Below are positions 45,117 through 53,727 of a DNA stretch of 64,000 bases, in pieces. The notes beneath the pieces were generated by a model. That model was not told where the DNA came from, made no database searches, and saw nothing but the letters and a program-made list of their open reading frames with translations. Every line of letters starts with the position of its first letter. Position 1 is the stretch's first letter. The DNA is from DATATV01 sp035551355 (GTDB lineage Bacteria > Actinomycetota > Actinomycetes > Mycobacteriales > Pseudonocardiaceae), in NCBI GenBank assembly GCA_035551355.1, contig DASZNF010000011.1, positions 18,682 to 82,681 of the forward strand, written 5' to 3'. The translations under genes were made by a program, and so were the position numbers.

Positions 45117-45514
45117 CCGCGCAGAGCGTGGAAGAACTACTCGCGGAGGCGCGCGCCGAACTGGAGCGCGCCACTCCCGACCACACCGCGCGGTTGCTGC
45201 GGGACGGCGCGCTCGTGGTCGACATCCGGCCCTACGCCGACCGGGCCGCCGAGGGCGAGATCCCGGGTTCGGTGCCGGTGGAGCGGATCGTGCTGGAGTG
45301 GCGCCTTGACCCCAACGGCAGCCACCGCCTGCCCGGCTTCACCGTGGACACCCCGGTGGTCGTGGTGTGCAACGAGGGCTACTCCTCCAGCCTGGCCGCC
45401 CGCGACCTGAAGCGACTGGGCCTGCGCTCGGTCACCGACCTGATCGGCGGCTTCCGCGCCTGGGCCGCGGCGGGCCTGCCGATCCGCACCGGCGGCACCC
45501 CCGCCGTCCCCTGA
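45113..45514 (+). CDS. Rhodanese-domain sulfurtransferase
   Basis: The 133-residue single-domain protein has the persulfide-forming Cys86 in the loop CNEGYSS, plus ALVVDIRPYADRAAEGEIPGS. It may move sulfane sulfur released in cysteine catabolism. Its start overlaps the dioxygenase stop by ATGA. Confidence 0.93.
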   Translation: MTAQSVEELLAEARAELERATPDHTARLLRDGALVVDIRPYADRAAEGEIPGSVPVERIVLEWRLDPNGSHRLPGFTVDTPVVVVCNEGYSSSLAARDLKRLGLRSVTDLIGGFRAWAAAGLPIRTGGTPAVP

Positions 45515-45588
45515 CCCGTCCGCACTGGCGACGGATTTCGCACGGCGGCCCATTTCGCAGGGCGGCGCGCCCGCCGTCCCGTGACCGC

Positions 45589-48108
45589 TCAGGCCAGCAC
45601 CACACGCCCCAGTTCCGCCGGAGTCGCCAGCAGATCATGCTTGGGCAGCACCCGAACCGTGTAGCCCAGCGCCCCCGCCTCGGCCAGCATCACCTCGGCG
45701 GTGTAGTCGCCGGTGCTGCCATGGGTCATGGACACGGTGCGCACCGCGTGCAGGTCGTCGGTGTCGGTGACCCGGCCGATGACCGCCTGCACGTCCACGT
45801 CGTCGGGGTCCAGCCCGGCCAGGTCCACGGTGGCCCGCACGGTGACGCTGCCGCCCAGCACCGGCGGTTCCCCGTCCACGGCCAGCTCGCTGCCGGTCAC
45901 CCGTACCCGCGACCAGCTGGTCGCCACCCGGGTCCGGTACCCGGCCAGTTCGCGCGCGCCGGTGTGCTCCCCGGCGCGCATCCGCACCGCCGAGCGGGCG
46001 GCGGGCAGGTACAGGTTCTCCACGTACTCCCGCTGCATCCGCGCGGCCTGCACCTTCGGGCCGAGCGAGGCCAGGGTGTGCGCCACCATGGCCAGCCAGC
46101 CCTCGGGCACGCCGTCGGCGCCGCGGTCGTAGAACAGCGGGATCACCTGGCCGCCGAGCAGGTCGTAGAGGGCCGCGGCCTCCAGGTCGTCGCGCCGGTT
46201 CGGGTCGCCCACCCCGTCCGCGGTGGGAATGGCCCAGCCGTTGCTGCCGTCGTAGAACTCGTCCCACCAACCGTCCCGGATGGACAGGTTCAGCCCGCCG
46301 TTGAGCGCCGACTTCATGCCCGAGGTGCCACACGCCTCCAACGGCCGGATCGGGTTGTTCAGCCACACGTCGCAGCCCCAGTACAGGTACTTGGCCATGG
46401 ACATGTCGTAGTCGGGCAGGAAGGCGATGCGGTGGCGCACCTCGGGATCGTCGGTGAACCGCACGATCTCCTTGATCAGCGCCTTGCCGCCCTCGTCGGC
46501 CGGGTGCGACTTGCCCGCCACCACCAGTTGCACCGGCCGTCGCTCGTCCAGCAGCAGCGCGCGCAACCGGTCCGGGTCGCGCAGCATCAGGGTCAGCCGC
46601 TTGTAGGTGGGCACCCGCCGGGCGAAGCCGACGGTGAGCACGTCCGGGTCAAACGCGTTGTCGACCCAGCCCAGCTCCAGCGCGGACGCGCCGCGCTGCA
46701 ACCACGATTCGCGCAGCCGCCGCCGGATCTCGGCCACCAGCCGGGCCCGCAGCGCACCCCGGGTTTCCCAGAGTTTCTTGCTGCCGAAGCGTTTCGCGCC
46801 ACTCACGCTGTCCACTTCGGACTCGCCGACGAGCTCGGTGATCTCCCGGGCGGCCCAGGTCGGGCCGTGCACGCCGTTGGTCACCGAGCCGATCGGCACC
46901 TCCCCGGTGTCGAACCCGGGCCACAGCGCGCCGAACATCCGCCGGCTGACCCGGCCGTGCAGCGCGGACACCCCGTTGGCCCGCTGGGCAAGCCGGAAAC
47001 CCATGTGCGCCATGTTGAACACGCCCGGGTTCTCCTCCGCGCCCAGCGCCAGCACCTGGTGCAGATCGACACCGGGCAGCAGGGTGTCGCCGCCGAAGTA
47101 GTGCGCCACCAGGTCCACCGGGAACCGGTCGATGCCGGCCGGGACCGGGGTGTGCGTGGTGAACACGGTGCCCGCGCGCACCGAGATGACCGCCTCGTCG
47201 AAGCTCAGCCCGCCGGCGATCAGTTCGCGGATTCGTTCCAGGCCAAGGAATCCGGCGTGCCCCTCGTTGGTGTGGAACACCTCGGGGGCGGCGTTGCCGG
47301 TCAGCTCGCAGTACCGGCGCACCGCGCGCACGCCCACGATCCCGGCCAGGATCTCCTGCCGGATGCGGTGATCCTGGTCGCCGCCGTAGAGCCGGTCGGT
47401 GAAGCCGCGCAGGTCGTCCTCGTTCTCCGGGATGTCGCAGTCCAGCAACAAGAGCGGCACCCGGCCGACCCGGGCCAGCCACACCCGGGTGTGCAGGGTG
47501 CGCCCGGCGGGCAGGCCGGCGCGCAGCACCACTGGGGAGCCGTCGGGTTCGGTGAGCTGTTCCAACGGCAGTTCCCGCGGATCGATCACCGGGTAGTGCT
47601 CGACCTGCCAGCCATCCAGCGACAGGCTCTGCCGGAAGTACCCCGACCGGTACAGCAGGCCCACGCCGATCAGCGGGACGCCCAGGTCGGAGGCGGCCTT
47701 GAGGTGGTCACCGGCCAGCACGCCAAGGCCGCCGGAGTAGTTGGGCAGCGCCTCGGTGATGCCGAACTCCATGGAGAAGTAGGCGATGGCCGAGGGCGCG
47801 TCGCCCGGCTGCGCCCGCTGGTACCAGCGGGCGCCGGTGAGGTACTGGCGCAGATCCTCGGCCAGGTCGGTCATCCGGGTGAGGAAGTCCTGATCGGTGG
47901 CCAGCCGGTCGAGGGTGGCCGGGGCGACCGCGGACAGCAGCCGCAGCGGGTCGCGCCCGGCTCGGACCCAGGCCGAGGGGTCGATACCGGCGAACAGATC
48001 CTGCGTCGGCGGGTGCCAGGCCCACCGCAGGTTCGTCGCCAGCGTGCGCAACTCGGCCAACGGCGCTGGTAGCCCGGCCCGAACGGTGAAACGACGCAGT
48101 GCCCGCAT
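45589..48108 (-). CDS. glgP: Alpha-glucan (glycogen) phosphorylase
   Basis: The 839-residue protein releases glucose-1-phosphate from alpha-1,4 glucan. It has the N-terminal DUF3417 found in actinobacterial and archaeal phosphorylases (RRFTVRAGLPAPLAELRTLA), IAYFSMEFGITEALPNYSGGLG and the PLP motif EACGTSGMKSALNGGLN. The ATG at 48108 is seven bases from TAAGGT on the minus strand, suggesting a leaderless start. Being about 5 kb from the GH57/GT4 glucan genes is consistent with glucan turnover. Confidence 0.94.
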   Translation of the reverse strand: MRALRRFTVRAGLPAPLAELRTLATNLRWAWHPPTQDLFAGIDPSAWVRAGRDPLRLLSAVAPATLDRLATDQDFLTRMTDLAEDLRQYLTGARWYQRAQPGDAPSAIAYFSMEFGITEALPNYSGGLGVLAGDHLKAASDLGVPLIGVGLLYRSGYFRQSLSLDGWQVEHYPVIDPRELPLEQLTEPDGSPVVLRAGLPAGRTLHTRVWLARVGRVPLLLLDCDIPENEDDLRGFTDRLYGGDQDHRIRQEILAGIVGVRAVRRYCELTGNAAPEVFHTNEGHAGFLGLERIRELIAGGLSFDEAVISVRAGTVFTTHTPVPAGIDRFPVDLVAHYFGGDTLLPGVDLHQVLALGAEENPGVFNMAHMGFRLAQRANGVSALHGRVSRRMFGALWPGFDTGEVPIGSVTNGVHGPTWAAREITELVGESEVDSVSGAKRFGSKKLWETRGALRARLVAEIRRRLRESWLQRGASALELGWVDNAFDPDVLTVGFARRVPTYKRLTLMLRDPDRLRALLLDERRPVQLVVAGKSHPADEGGKALIKEIVRFTDDPEVRHRIAFLPDYDMSMAKYLYWGCDVWLNNPIRPLEACGTSGMKSALNGGLNLSIRDGWWDEFYDGSNGWAIPTADGVGDPNRRDDLEAAALYDLLGGQVIPLFYDRGADGVPEGWLAMVAHTLASLGPKVQAARMQREYVENLYLPAARSAVRMRAGEHTGARELAGYRTRVATSWSRVRVTGSELAVDGEPPVLGGSVTVRATVDLAGLDPDDVDVQAVIGRVTDTDDLHAVRTVSMTHGSTGDYTAEVMLAEAGALGYTVRVLPKHDLLATPAELGRVVLA

Positions 48109-48302
48109 CCTCGTGACCTTAGCGAGCGGACCCGGAGGGCCGCCGCGGGGAACCACCCCGGAGAGCGCTCAGCGCTGACCCAGCGTCACCGCGCGAATAT
48201 TCACCGTGTCCGGGGGGTGGGCAGATCCGGACGAATTCCCTACTCTGTCTTCCAGCCGATCGGCCGCCGATGTCCGATCGGACCGGCGAATCGGGGTGTC
48301 CG

Positions 48303-48743
48303 ATGCGAATCACGGATGTGTTGCGCCACAAGGGTTCCGACGTCGCGACGATCGCGCCGACCGCGCAGGTCGGCGAGCTGGTGACACTGCTGGACGAGCG
48401 GAACATCGGTGCGGTCGTGGTCACCGAGAACGGGAGCGGGGACGGCCCGGTGGCCGGCATCGTCTCCGAACGCGACATCGTGCGCCGGCTGCACTCCCGG
48501 GGCACCGGGCTGCTGACCGCGACCGTCGGCGAGATCATGACCACCACGGTGTTCAGCTGCGCGCCCGCCGACACCGTGGACAGCCTGGCCGAAACCATGA
48601 CCCAGCGCCGCATCCGGCACGTGCCCGTGCTGGAGGACGACCGGCTGGTCGGCATCGTCAGCATCGGCGATGTGGTGAAGAGCCGCATCAGCCAGTTGGA
48701 GGACGACCGCGAGCAACTGGCCTCCTACATTTCGCAGGGCTGA
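48303..48743 (+). CDS. Two-CBS-domain protein
   Basis: The 146-residue cytosolic protein consists of two CBS repeats (ATIAPTAQVGELVTLLDERNIGAVVV and SCAPADTVDSLAETMTQRRIRHVPVL, each split by strand turns) and probably binds AMP, ATP or SAM as a sensor. I chose the ATG at 48303 with GGGGTG upstream; a longer frame from 48270 lacks family similarity. TACTCT at 48241 could be its -10 element. It stands alone, divergent from glgP. Confidence 0.88.
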   Translation: MRITDVLRHKGSDVATIAPTAQVGELVTLLDERNIGAVVVTENGSGDGPVAGIVSERDIVRRLHSRGTGLLTATVGEIMTTTVFSCAPADTVDSLAETMTQRRIRHVPVLEDDRLVGIVSIGDVVKSRISQLEDDREQLASYISQG

Positions 48744-48849
48744 GCGACACTGTTCCAGATGTCAATCGGGCCGATCCCGAATCACGGCCGAGACCGGGCA
48801 GCTAGGGTCTGACTGGTTCACCGGACCTGACGAGGGGAAGCGCACGCGG

Positions 48850-50316
48850 ATGGCCGCTCGGGGTAGGGCGCTTCGGCACTGGGTGCCCAGCGTGGTCGGG
48901 GTGCTGGTCATCGGCTGCCTGCTGGCCGGGTGCGGCGGCCAGACGATCGGCGGCACCGCCCAGCCCACCGGGGACATCGACCCCGGGAACGTGGCCGGCC
49001 TGCCGGTCACCAACGGGCCGAGCGGGCTCAAACCGGGTGTGCCCACGGCGAACCTGTCCGTGCACAACGGCACCGGCGGGGCGATGGACCAGCTGGCCGA
49101 GGATTCGCTGTCGGACATCTTCGACTTCTGGTCGAGTGCGCTGCCGCAGGACTTCGGCAAGCAGTTCGCGCCGCTGAAGAAACTGGTCTCCTACGACTCC
49201 AACGGCCCGAACGTGAAAGTGTGCGGCGGGGAGGACAGCCAGGGCGTGGAGAACGCGTTCTACTGTCCGGTGGACGACAGCGTGTCCTGGGACCGCGGGA
49301 CGTTGCTGCCGATGCTCAACCAGGCGTTCGGCCCGATCTCGGTGGCGACCGTGTTCGCGCACGAGATGGGCCACGCGGTGCAGTTCCGGCTGGGCACGGT
49401 CAACCAGGCGACGCCAACGATCGTGAAGGAACAGCAGGCCGACTGCTACGCCGGGGCGTTCATGCGGTGGGTCGCGCAGGGGAACGCACCGCACCTGCAA
49501 CTGTCCACCGGGACCGGCCTGAACCAGATCCTGGCCACCATGATCTTCATCCGCGACCCGGTCGGTTCGGTGAGCGCGGACACCCAGGCCCACGGCGACG
49601 CGTTCGACCGGGTGACCGCGTTTCAGTACGGCTTCACCAGTGGGCCGGTGCGCTGCAACAAAATCGACTACAAGGAAATTCAGCAGCGGATCACCGAACT
49701 CGGTTTCACCAACCAGTCGAAGTCGAACGACAACGTGGCGGTGAACGACCAGACCGTGGCGCTGTTGCAGCAGAGTCTGGACGCGACGTACAAGCAGGAC
49801 ACCAAGAACCCGCCGAAGCTCATCACCGGTACCGGTTCCTGCACCAGCGGCAGGAGCACGCCACCCGCGTCGTACTGTCCGAGCGGCAACACGGTCGACC
49901 TGGACGAGACCGCGCTGAACAAGATCGCGCAGTTGCCACCCGATGACAATCTCGGTGTGAACGGCGTCGCCCTTGGCGATTTCGCGGCCTTCGCCGAAAT
50001 AGCGTCCCGCTATGTGCTCGCCGTGCAGAAATCCCTTGGCATTTCGACGACCGACGCGAACGCCGGTCTGCGCACCGCCTGCCTGACCGGCGCCTGGGCC
50101 GGGGTAGCGCGACACCGATTCGCCGACGGCCCGCAACAGCAGCTGCTGATCGGCCCCGGCGACCTCGACGAGGCCGTGGCCGAGCTGCTGGGCAGCCACA
50201 GCCTGATCGCCGCCGACGCCAACGGAGCCCAGGTCCCCGCCGGTTTCGCCCGGGTCGAGTCCTTCCAACTGGGCTTCCTGCAGGGCGCCAGCATCTGCAC
50301 CAGCAAGTTCAGCTGA
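48850..50316 (+). CDS. Lipoprotein neutral zinc metallopeptidase-like protein
   Basis: The 488-residue protein has a lipobox L-A-G-C (Cys28) and a zinc-peptidase motif HEMGH (171-175) followed by a Glu-containing helix (KEQQADCYAGAF), as in YpfJ-type neutral zinc metallopeptidases. Several Cys pairs suggest disulfides outside the membrane. It should be anchored on the outer face of the cytoplasmic membrane. Substrate unknown. Length is longer than E. coli YpfJ because of an actinobacterial C-terminal extension. Confidence 0.88.
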   Translation: MAARGRALRHWVPSVVGVLVIGCLLAGCGGQTIGGTAQPTGDIDPGNVAGLPVTNGPSGLKPGVPTANLSVHNGTGGAMDQLAEDSLSDIFDFWSSALPQDFGKQFAPLKKLVSYDSNGPNVKVCGGEDSQGVENAFYCPVDDSVSWDRGTLLPMLNQAFGPISVATVFAHEMGHAVQFRLGTVNQATPTIVKEQQADCYAGAFMRWVAQGNAPHLQLSTGTGLNQILATMIFIRDPVGSVSADTQAHGDAFDRVTAFQYGFTSGPVRCNKIDYKEIQQRITELGFTNQSKSNDNVAVNDQTVALLQQSLDATYKQDTKNPPKLITGTGSCTSGRSTPPASYCPSGNTVDLDETALNKIAQLPPDDNLGVNGVALGDFAAFAEIASRYVLAVQKSLGISTTDANAGLRTACLTGAWAGVARHRFADGPQQQLLIGPGDLDEAVAELLGSHSLIAADANGAQVPAGFARVESFQLGFLQGASICTSKFS

Positions 50317-50350
50317 CGCCTCCGCACGGCACCGACCCCGGGCTTGGCGC

Positions 50351-50376
50351 CGCGGCCCAGACCCGCGGCCCAGACC
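50351..50376. repeat. 13-bp tandem repeat after the zinc peptidase gene
   Basis: CGCGGCCCAGACC occurs twice in tandem (50351-50363, 50364-50376), in the 66-bp gap between convergent genes. Confidence 0.88.
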
Positions 50377-50382
50377 CGGGGC

Positions 50383-51363
50383 TCAGAACAGGGCGCTGGC
50401 CAGGTTCCGCCGGGCCGCGGCCACCCTCGGGTCGTCCGCCGGGAACAGCTCGAACAGCTCCACCAGGTGCTTGCGCACTCGGTCCCGGTCGTCCCCGGCG
50501 GACCGGCGGACGGCGGCGATCAGGCGGTCGAAGGCCGGTTGGACCTGCTGTTCGGCCAGTTCCGCGTCGGCGGCGGCGAGTTGGGCGTCGAGGTCATCGG
50601 GCGCGGAGTCGGCGCGGGCGATGGAGGCGGGGTCGGCGGCGGACACCCGGGCCAGGAAACGGACCTGGGCGATCGCCGTCTTGGCCAGCTCGTTGGCCGG
50701 TTCCTCGTCGAGAATGCGCTGGTAGGCGGCTTCGGCGGCGGTGAAGTCGCCGGCTTCGACGGCATCCTCGGCCGCGGTGAAGCGCGGGTCCTCGGGCTCC
50801 TCGACCGGCTCGGCCTCGTCCACCTCCTCCGCGGGGGCGCCCTCTTCGGCGGCCCGGATGCCGGGCAGGCGGTCGCGCAGCGCATCCAGCAGCGAGGTCA
50901 GCCACTCGCGGATCTGCGGTTCAGGCAGCGCACCGGCGAACGCGTCGATCGGCTGGCCGCCGGCGATCGCCACGACCGTCGGCACCGACTGCACACCGAA
51001 CAGCTGGGCGATGCGCGGATTGGCGTCCACGTCGATCTTGGCCAGCACCCAGGCGCCGTTGGCGGCCTGCGCCAAGCGCTCCAGCAACGGCGAGAGCTGC
51101 TTGCACGGCTCGCACCAGGTCGCCCACAGGTCGACCACCACGGGCACCTGGAGGGAGCGCTCCACCACATCGGTCTGGAAGTTCGCCTCGGTCGCCTCGA
51201 ACACGAGCTCCGAGGCACCGCCGCCGCCTGCCGCATCCCCGCTGGATGCGGGCGCCGGAGGCCGGTTGGCGGCCTCCGCCCGCGCCTTCAGCGCGGACAG
51301 ATCGACCGCGCCGGACAGCGCGGCGGACAGGGCAACGTTCTGGCGTGGGTCTGACCTTGTCAC
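50383..51363 (-). CDS. Thioredoxin-TPR co-chaperone-like protein
   Basis: The 326-residue protein has a thioredoxin domain (about 55-165) with active site W-C-E-P-C (Cys84, Cys87), a cis-Pro in VQSVPTVVA, an acidic linker, and a C-terminal tetratricopeptide region (AEDAVEAGDFTAAEAAYQRIL). This plan matches the CnoX/YbbN family and M. tuberculosis Rv1324. The Glu in the active site is unusual next to the common WCGPC and may alter redox behaviour. GTG start with AGGA seven bases upstream. Confidence 0.9.
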   Translation of the reverse strand: MTRSDPRQNVALSAALSGAVDLSALKARAEAANRPPAPASSGDAAGGGGASELVFEATEANFQTDVVERSLQVPVVVDLWATWCEPCKQLSPLLERLAQAANGAWVLAKIDVDANPRIAQLFGVQSVPTVVAIAGGQPIDAFAGALPEPQIREWLTSLLDALRDRLPGIRAAEEGAPAEEVDEAEPVEEPEDPRFTAAEDAVEAGDFTAAEAAYQRILDEEPANELAKTAIAQVRFLARVSAADPASIARADSAPDDLDAQLAAADAELAEQQVQPAFDRLIAAVRRSAGDDRDRVRKHLVELFELFPADDPRVAAARRNLASALF

Positions 51364-51516
51364 GTATCCATCCTGGCACGAGCCCGGCGGTGCGCGTCGC
51401 CGCCGGTCATCAGTCGGGCAATTCGGTGGCCGCGTCGATGCCACCACCCCTACCGGCCAACCCCGCGCTCGGCGCAGGTATTCCTGGTCGATGCCCCGCT
51501 GGTAGCTTCGGTGGCC

Positions 51517-52017
51517 ATGACGGACCAACCTCTGCCGTTCGACCCGATTGCCCGCGCGGCGGCCCTCTGGGAGGACCGGGTCGGCCCGTCGACGATCATG
51601 GCGGCGGTCACCAGCGTCATGCGGGTGCAGCAGATCCTCCAGTCGGCCGTGGACAGTGCGCTGCGCCCGCACGGACTCACCTTCGCCCGGTTCGAGGCGC
51701 TGGTCCTGCTGTTCCACTCCCAGCGCGGCAGCCTGCCGATGCGGGTCATGGGCCAGCGCCTGCAACTGCACCCCACCAGCGTGACCAACATCGTGGACCG
51801 GCTGGAAGCGGACGGGCTGGTCAAGCGCATCCCGCACCCCACCGACCGGCGCACGACCCTGGTGGAGATCACCGAGGCGGGCCGGGGCCGGCGCGCGGAG
51901 GCCACCGAGGCGGTCACCTCGGTCGACTTCGGCCTGCGCGGCCTCACCGAGCGGCAGACCATCGCGCTGACCGACCTGCTGGCCAAGGTCCGCCGCGCCT
52001 CCGGCGACTTCGAGTAG
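51517..52017 (+). CDS. MarR-family transcriptional regulator
   Basis: The 166-residue protein has the winged helix-turn-helix of MarR: LTFARFEALVLLFHSQRGSLPMRVMGQRLQLHPTSVTNIVDRLEADGLVKR spans the core (about 55-107), followed by RRTTLVEITEAG in the wing. The ATG at 51517 is eight bases from TAGCTT (51503-51508), indicating a leaderless message; GTG 51511 is a close alternative. It is divergent from the thioredoxin-TPR gene; targets unknown. Confidence 0.93.
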   Translation: MTDQPLPFDPIARAAALWEDRVGPSTIMAAVTSVMRVQQILQSAVDSALRPHGLTFARFEALVLLFHSQRGSLPMRVMGQRLQLHPTSVTNIVDRLEADGLVKRIPHPTDRRTTLVEITEAGRGRRAEATEAVTSVDFGLRGLTERQTIALTDLLAKVRRASGDFE

Positions 52018-52030
52018 CCAACGCCGAAAA

Positions 52031-52068
52031 CAGCGCGGGGCGCCCCGCGAACCGGGCGCCCCGCGCTG
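52031..52068. terminator. Terminator between MarR and phospholipase genes
   Basis: Perfect 15-bp stem (52031-52045 with 52054-52068), loop 8 nt, between convergent genes. Confidence 0.85.
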
Positions 52069-52087
52069 TCGGTGATTCGGCACGGAC

Positions 52088-53548
52088 TCAGCGCTGCGGC
52101 CTGGTGCCCTTCTCCTGGTGCGGCATGCTCTGGTTCGCACCGGGCAGGGTCGGGGCGGGCAGCTGGGTCGAGGTGTACTGGGCGTAGGTCAGCGGGCCCG
52201 CGGTGTCCGGCAGCACCGGCGGCTTCGAAGCCCCGCGGTTGAAGCTGAACGCCGAGGTGAAGTCGCCGAAGGTGCGCCGGCGCCAGTCGCTGATGTTGCT
52301 CTCCCTGATCCCGGTGAACTTCTCCAGGAAGCGCAGCACCGAGGTGTGGTCCAGCGGCTCGCTGTGCACCCAGCCACCGGCGGTCCACGGCGAGATGATG
52401 ATCGCCGGAACCCGGAAACCGCCGCCCACCGGCAGATTGTTGCCCGGGGTGTGGCCCGGCGAGGTCTTGGTGACGAACTCGTCCGGCGTGCCAGCGGGCG
52501 GGGTCGGCGGCACGACGTGGTCGAACAGGCCGTCGTTCTCGTCGTAGTTGAGGATGAACACGGTCTTGGCCCACAGTTCGGGGTTGGCCGCGATCGCGTC
52601 GATCTTGCTGGCCACGAAGGCCGCGCCGTCGGCCGGCATGTAGTCCGGGTGCTCGGACTGGAAGCTGGTGGGCAGGATCCAGGACACCGCGGGCAGGTTG
52701 CCGGTGCGCGCGTCGTACTCGAACTGGCCCTCCGGCCCGTAGGCGATTCCCTTGTCGTACAACGGATCCCCGGGCTTGGCGTCCTGGAAGTTCTTGAACT
52801 CGGCCAGCATGTTGGTGCCGTAGTTGTCCTGCTGCTGGTACACCTTCCAGCTCACCCCGGCCGCCTCCAGCCGCTCGGCGTAGGTGGTCCAGGTGTAGTA
52901 GCCGGACGCCGGGGTGTCGTTCTCCAGGATCGGCCCGCCGTTGTTCCCGTTCGGGTCGATGGTGCCGGTCATCCAGATCATCCGGTTGGGCCAGGTCGGG
53001 CCCTGCACCGAGCAGTAGTAGTTGTCGCACACGGTGAACGCCTCGGCCAGCGCGAACTGGAACGGGATGTCGGCGCGGGTGTGGTAGCCCATCACGTACG
53101 GGCCGTTCTTGCCGTCGGCGGCCCGGTGCGCGGGCAGCCAGTTGTCCATCTTGCCGCCGTTCCAGGCGCTGTGCTGCACCGCCCAGGCGTGCGAGGTGGA
53201 CGGGATGTGCTGCGCGCTGGTGGTGTTGGTGTCCAGGTGGAACGGCAGCACGTAGCCGTCCGGGTTGACCGTGTCCGGCTGGTAGAACACCGAACGGCCG
53301 GTGGACAGCTTGATCGCGGTCGGGTCGTCGAAGCCGCGCACTCCGGCCATGGTGCCGAAGTAGTGGTCGAACGACCGGTTCTCCTGCATCAGCAGCACGA
53401 CGTGCTCGATGTCCCGCAGCGAACCGCCCGTGGGCAGTCCGTCGGCCAGGGCCCGCTGGACGTTCGGCGGCAGGAGACTCGCGGCGGCGGCCGCGGCCGC
53501 GGCTCCAGCGGCTCCGCCGAGCAGGCGACGACGAGTGAATTCGGGCAT
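52088..53548 (-). CDS. Tat-exported phospholipase C-like phosphoesterase
   Basis: The 486-residue protein starts with a twin-arginine signal (TRRRLLGGAAG and an Ala-rich helix) and has the non-haemolytic phospholipase C/acid phosphatase AcpA fold motifs: VVLLMQENRSFDHYFG, QHSAWNGGKMDNW, VQGPTWPNR and ILNYDENDGLFDHV. It would hydrolyse phosphodiesters outside the cell. The C-terminal DUF756 repeats of some PLC enzymes are absent. The ATG at 53548 has GGGAGG eight bases upstream; a longer upstream frame is not supported. Confidence 0.9.
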   Translation of the reverse strand: MPEFTRRRLLGGAAGAAAAAAAASLLPPNVQRALADGLPTGGSLRDIEHVVLLMQENRSFDHYFGTMAGVRGFDDPTAIKLSTGRSVFYQPDTVNPDGYVLPFHLDTNTTSAQHIPSTSHAWAVQHSAWNGGKMDNWLPAHRAADGKNGPYVMGYHTRADIPFQFALAEAFTVCDNYYCSVQGPTWPNRMIWMTGTIDPNGNNGGPILENDTPASGYYTWTTYAERLEAAGVSWKVYQQQDNYGTNMLAEFKNFQDAKPGDPLYDKGIAYGPEGQFEYDARTGNLPAVSWILPTSFQSEHPDYMPADGAAFVASKIDAIAANPELWAKTVFILNYDENDGLFDHVVPPTPPAGTPDEFVTKTSPGHTPGNNLPVGGGFRVPAIIISPWTAGGWVHSEPLDHTSVLRFLEKFTGIRESNISDWRRRTFGDFTSAFSFNRGASKPPVLPDTAGPLTYAQYTSTQLPAPTLPGANQSMPHQEKGTRPQR

Positions 53549-53665
53549 TGCGGTGCCTCCCAGTGGGGTTCGAGACAGCTCTATGACCCTCGCCGCTAAG
53601 CCTTCACCAAGAAAGGATGCTCGGTGGAACAACCGGAGAACTACCGGTGACCACAACGCACGAGC

Positions 53666-53700
53666 GGGGCGCGGTGTGTCGAAGACTCACCGCGCCCCGC
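53666..53700 (-). terminator. Terminator after GH92 gene
   Basis: Perfect 12-bp G+C stem (53666-53677 with 53689-53700), loop 11 nt, 28 bp after the GH92 stop on the minus strand. Confidence 0.82.
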
Positions 53701-53727
53701 CCGGTTCAACCCGCCAGCTGACCGGAT

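Noticed and set aside
35816..48108. Specialised-metabolite gene cluster
   Set aside because: No polyketide synthase, NRPS, terpene or RiPP core genes are present; the methyltransferases and glycosyltransferase fit glucan metabolism.
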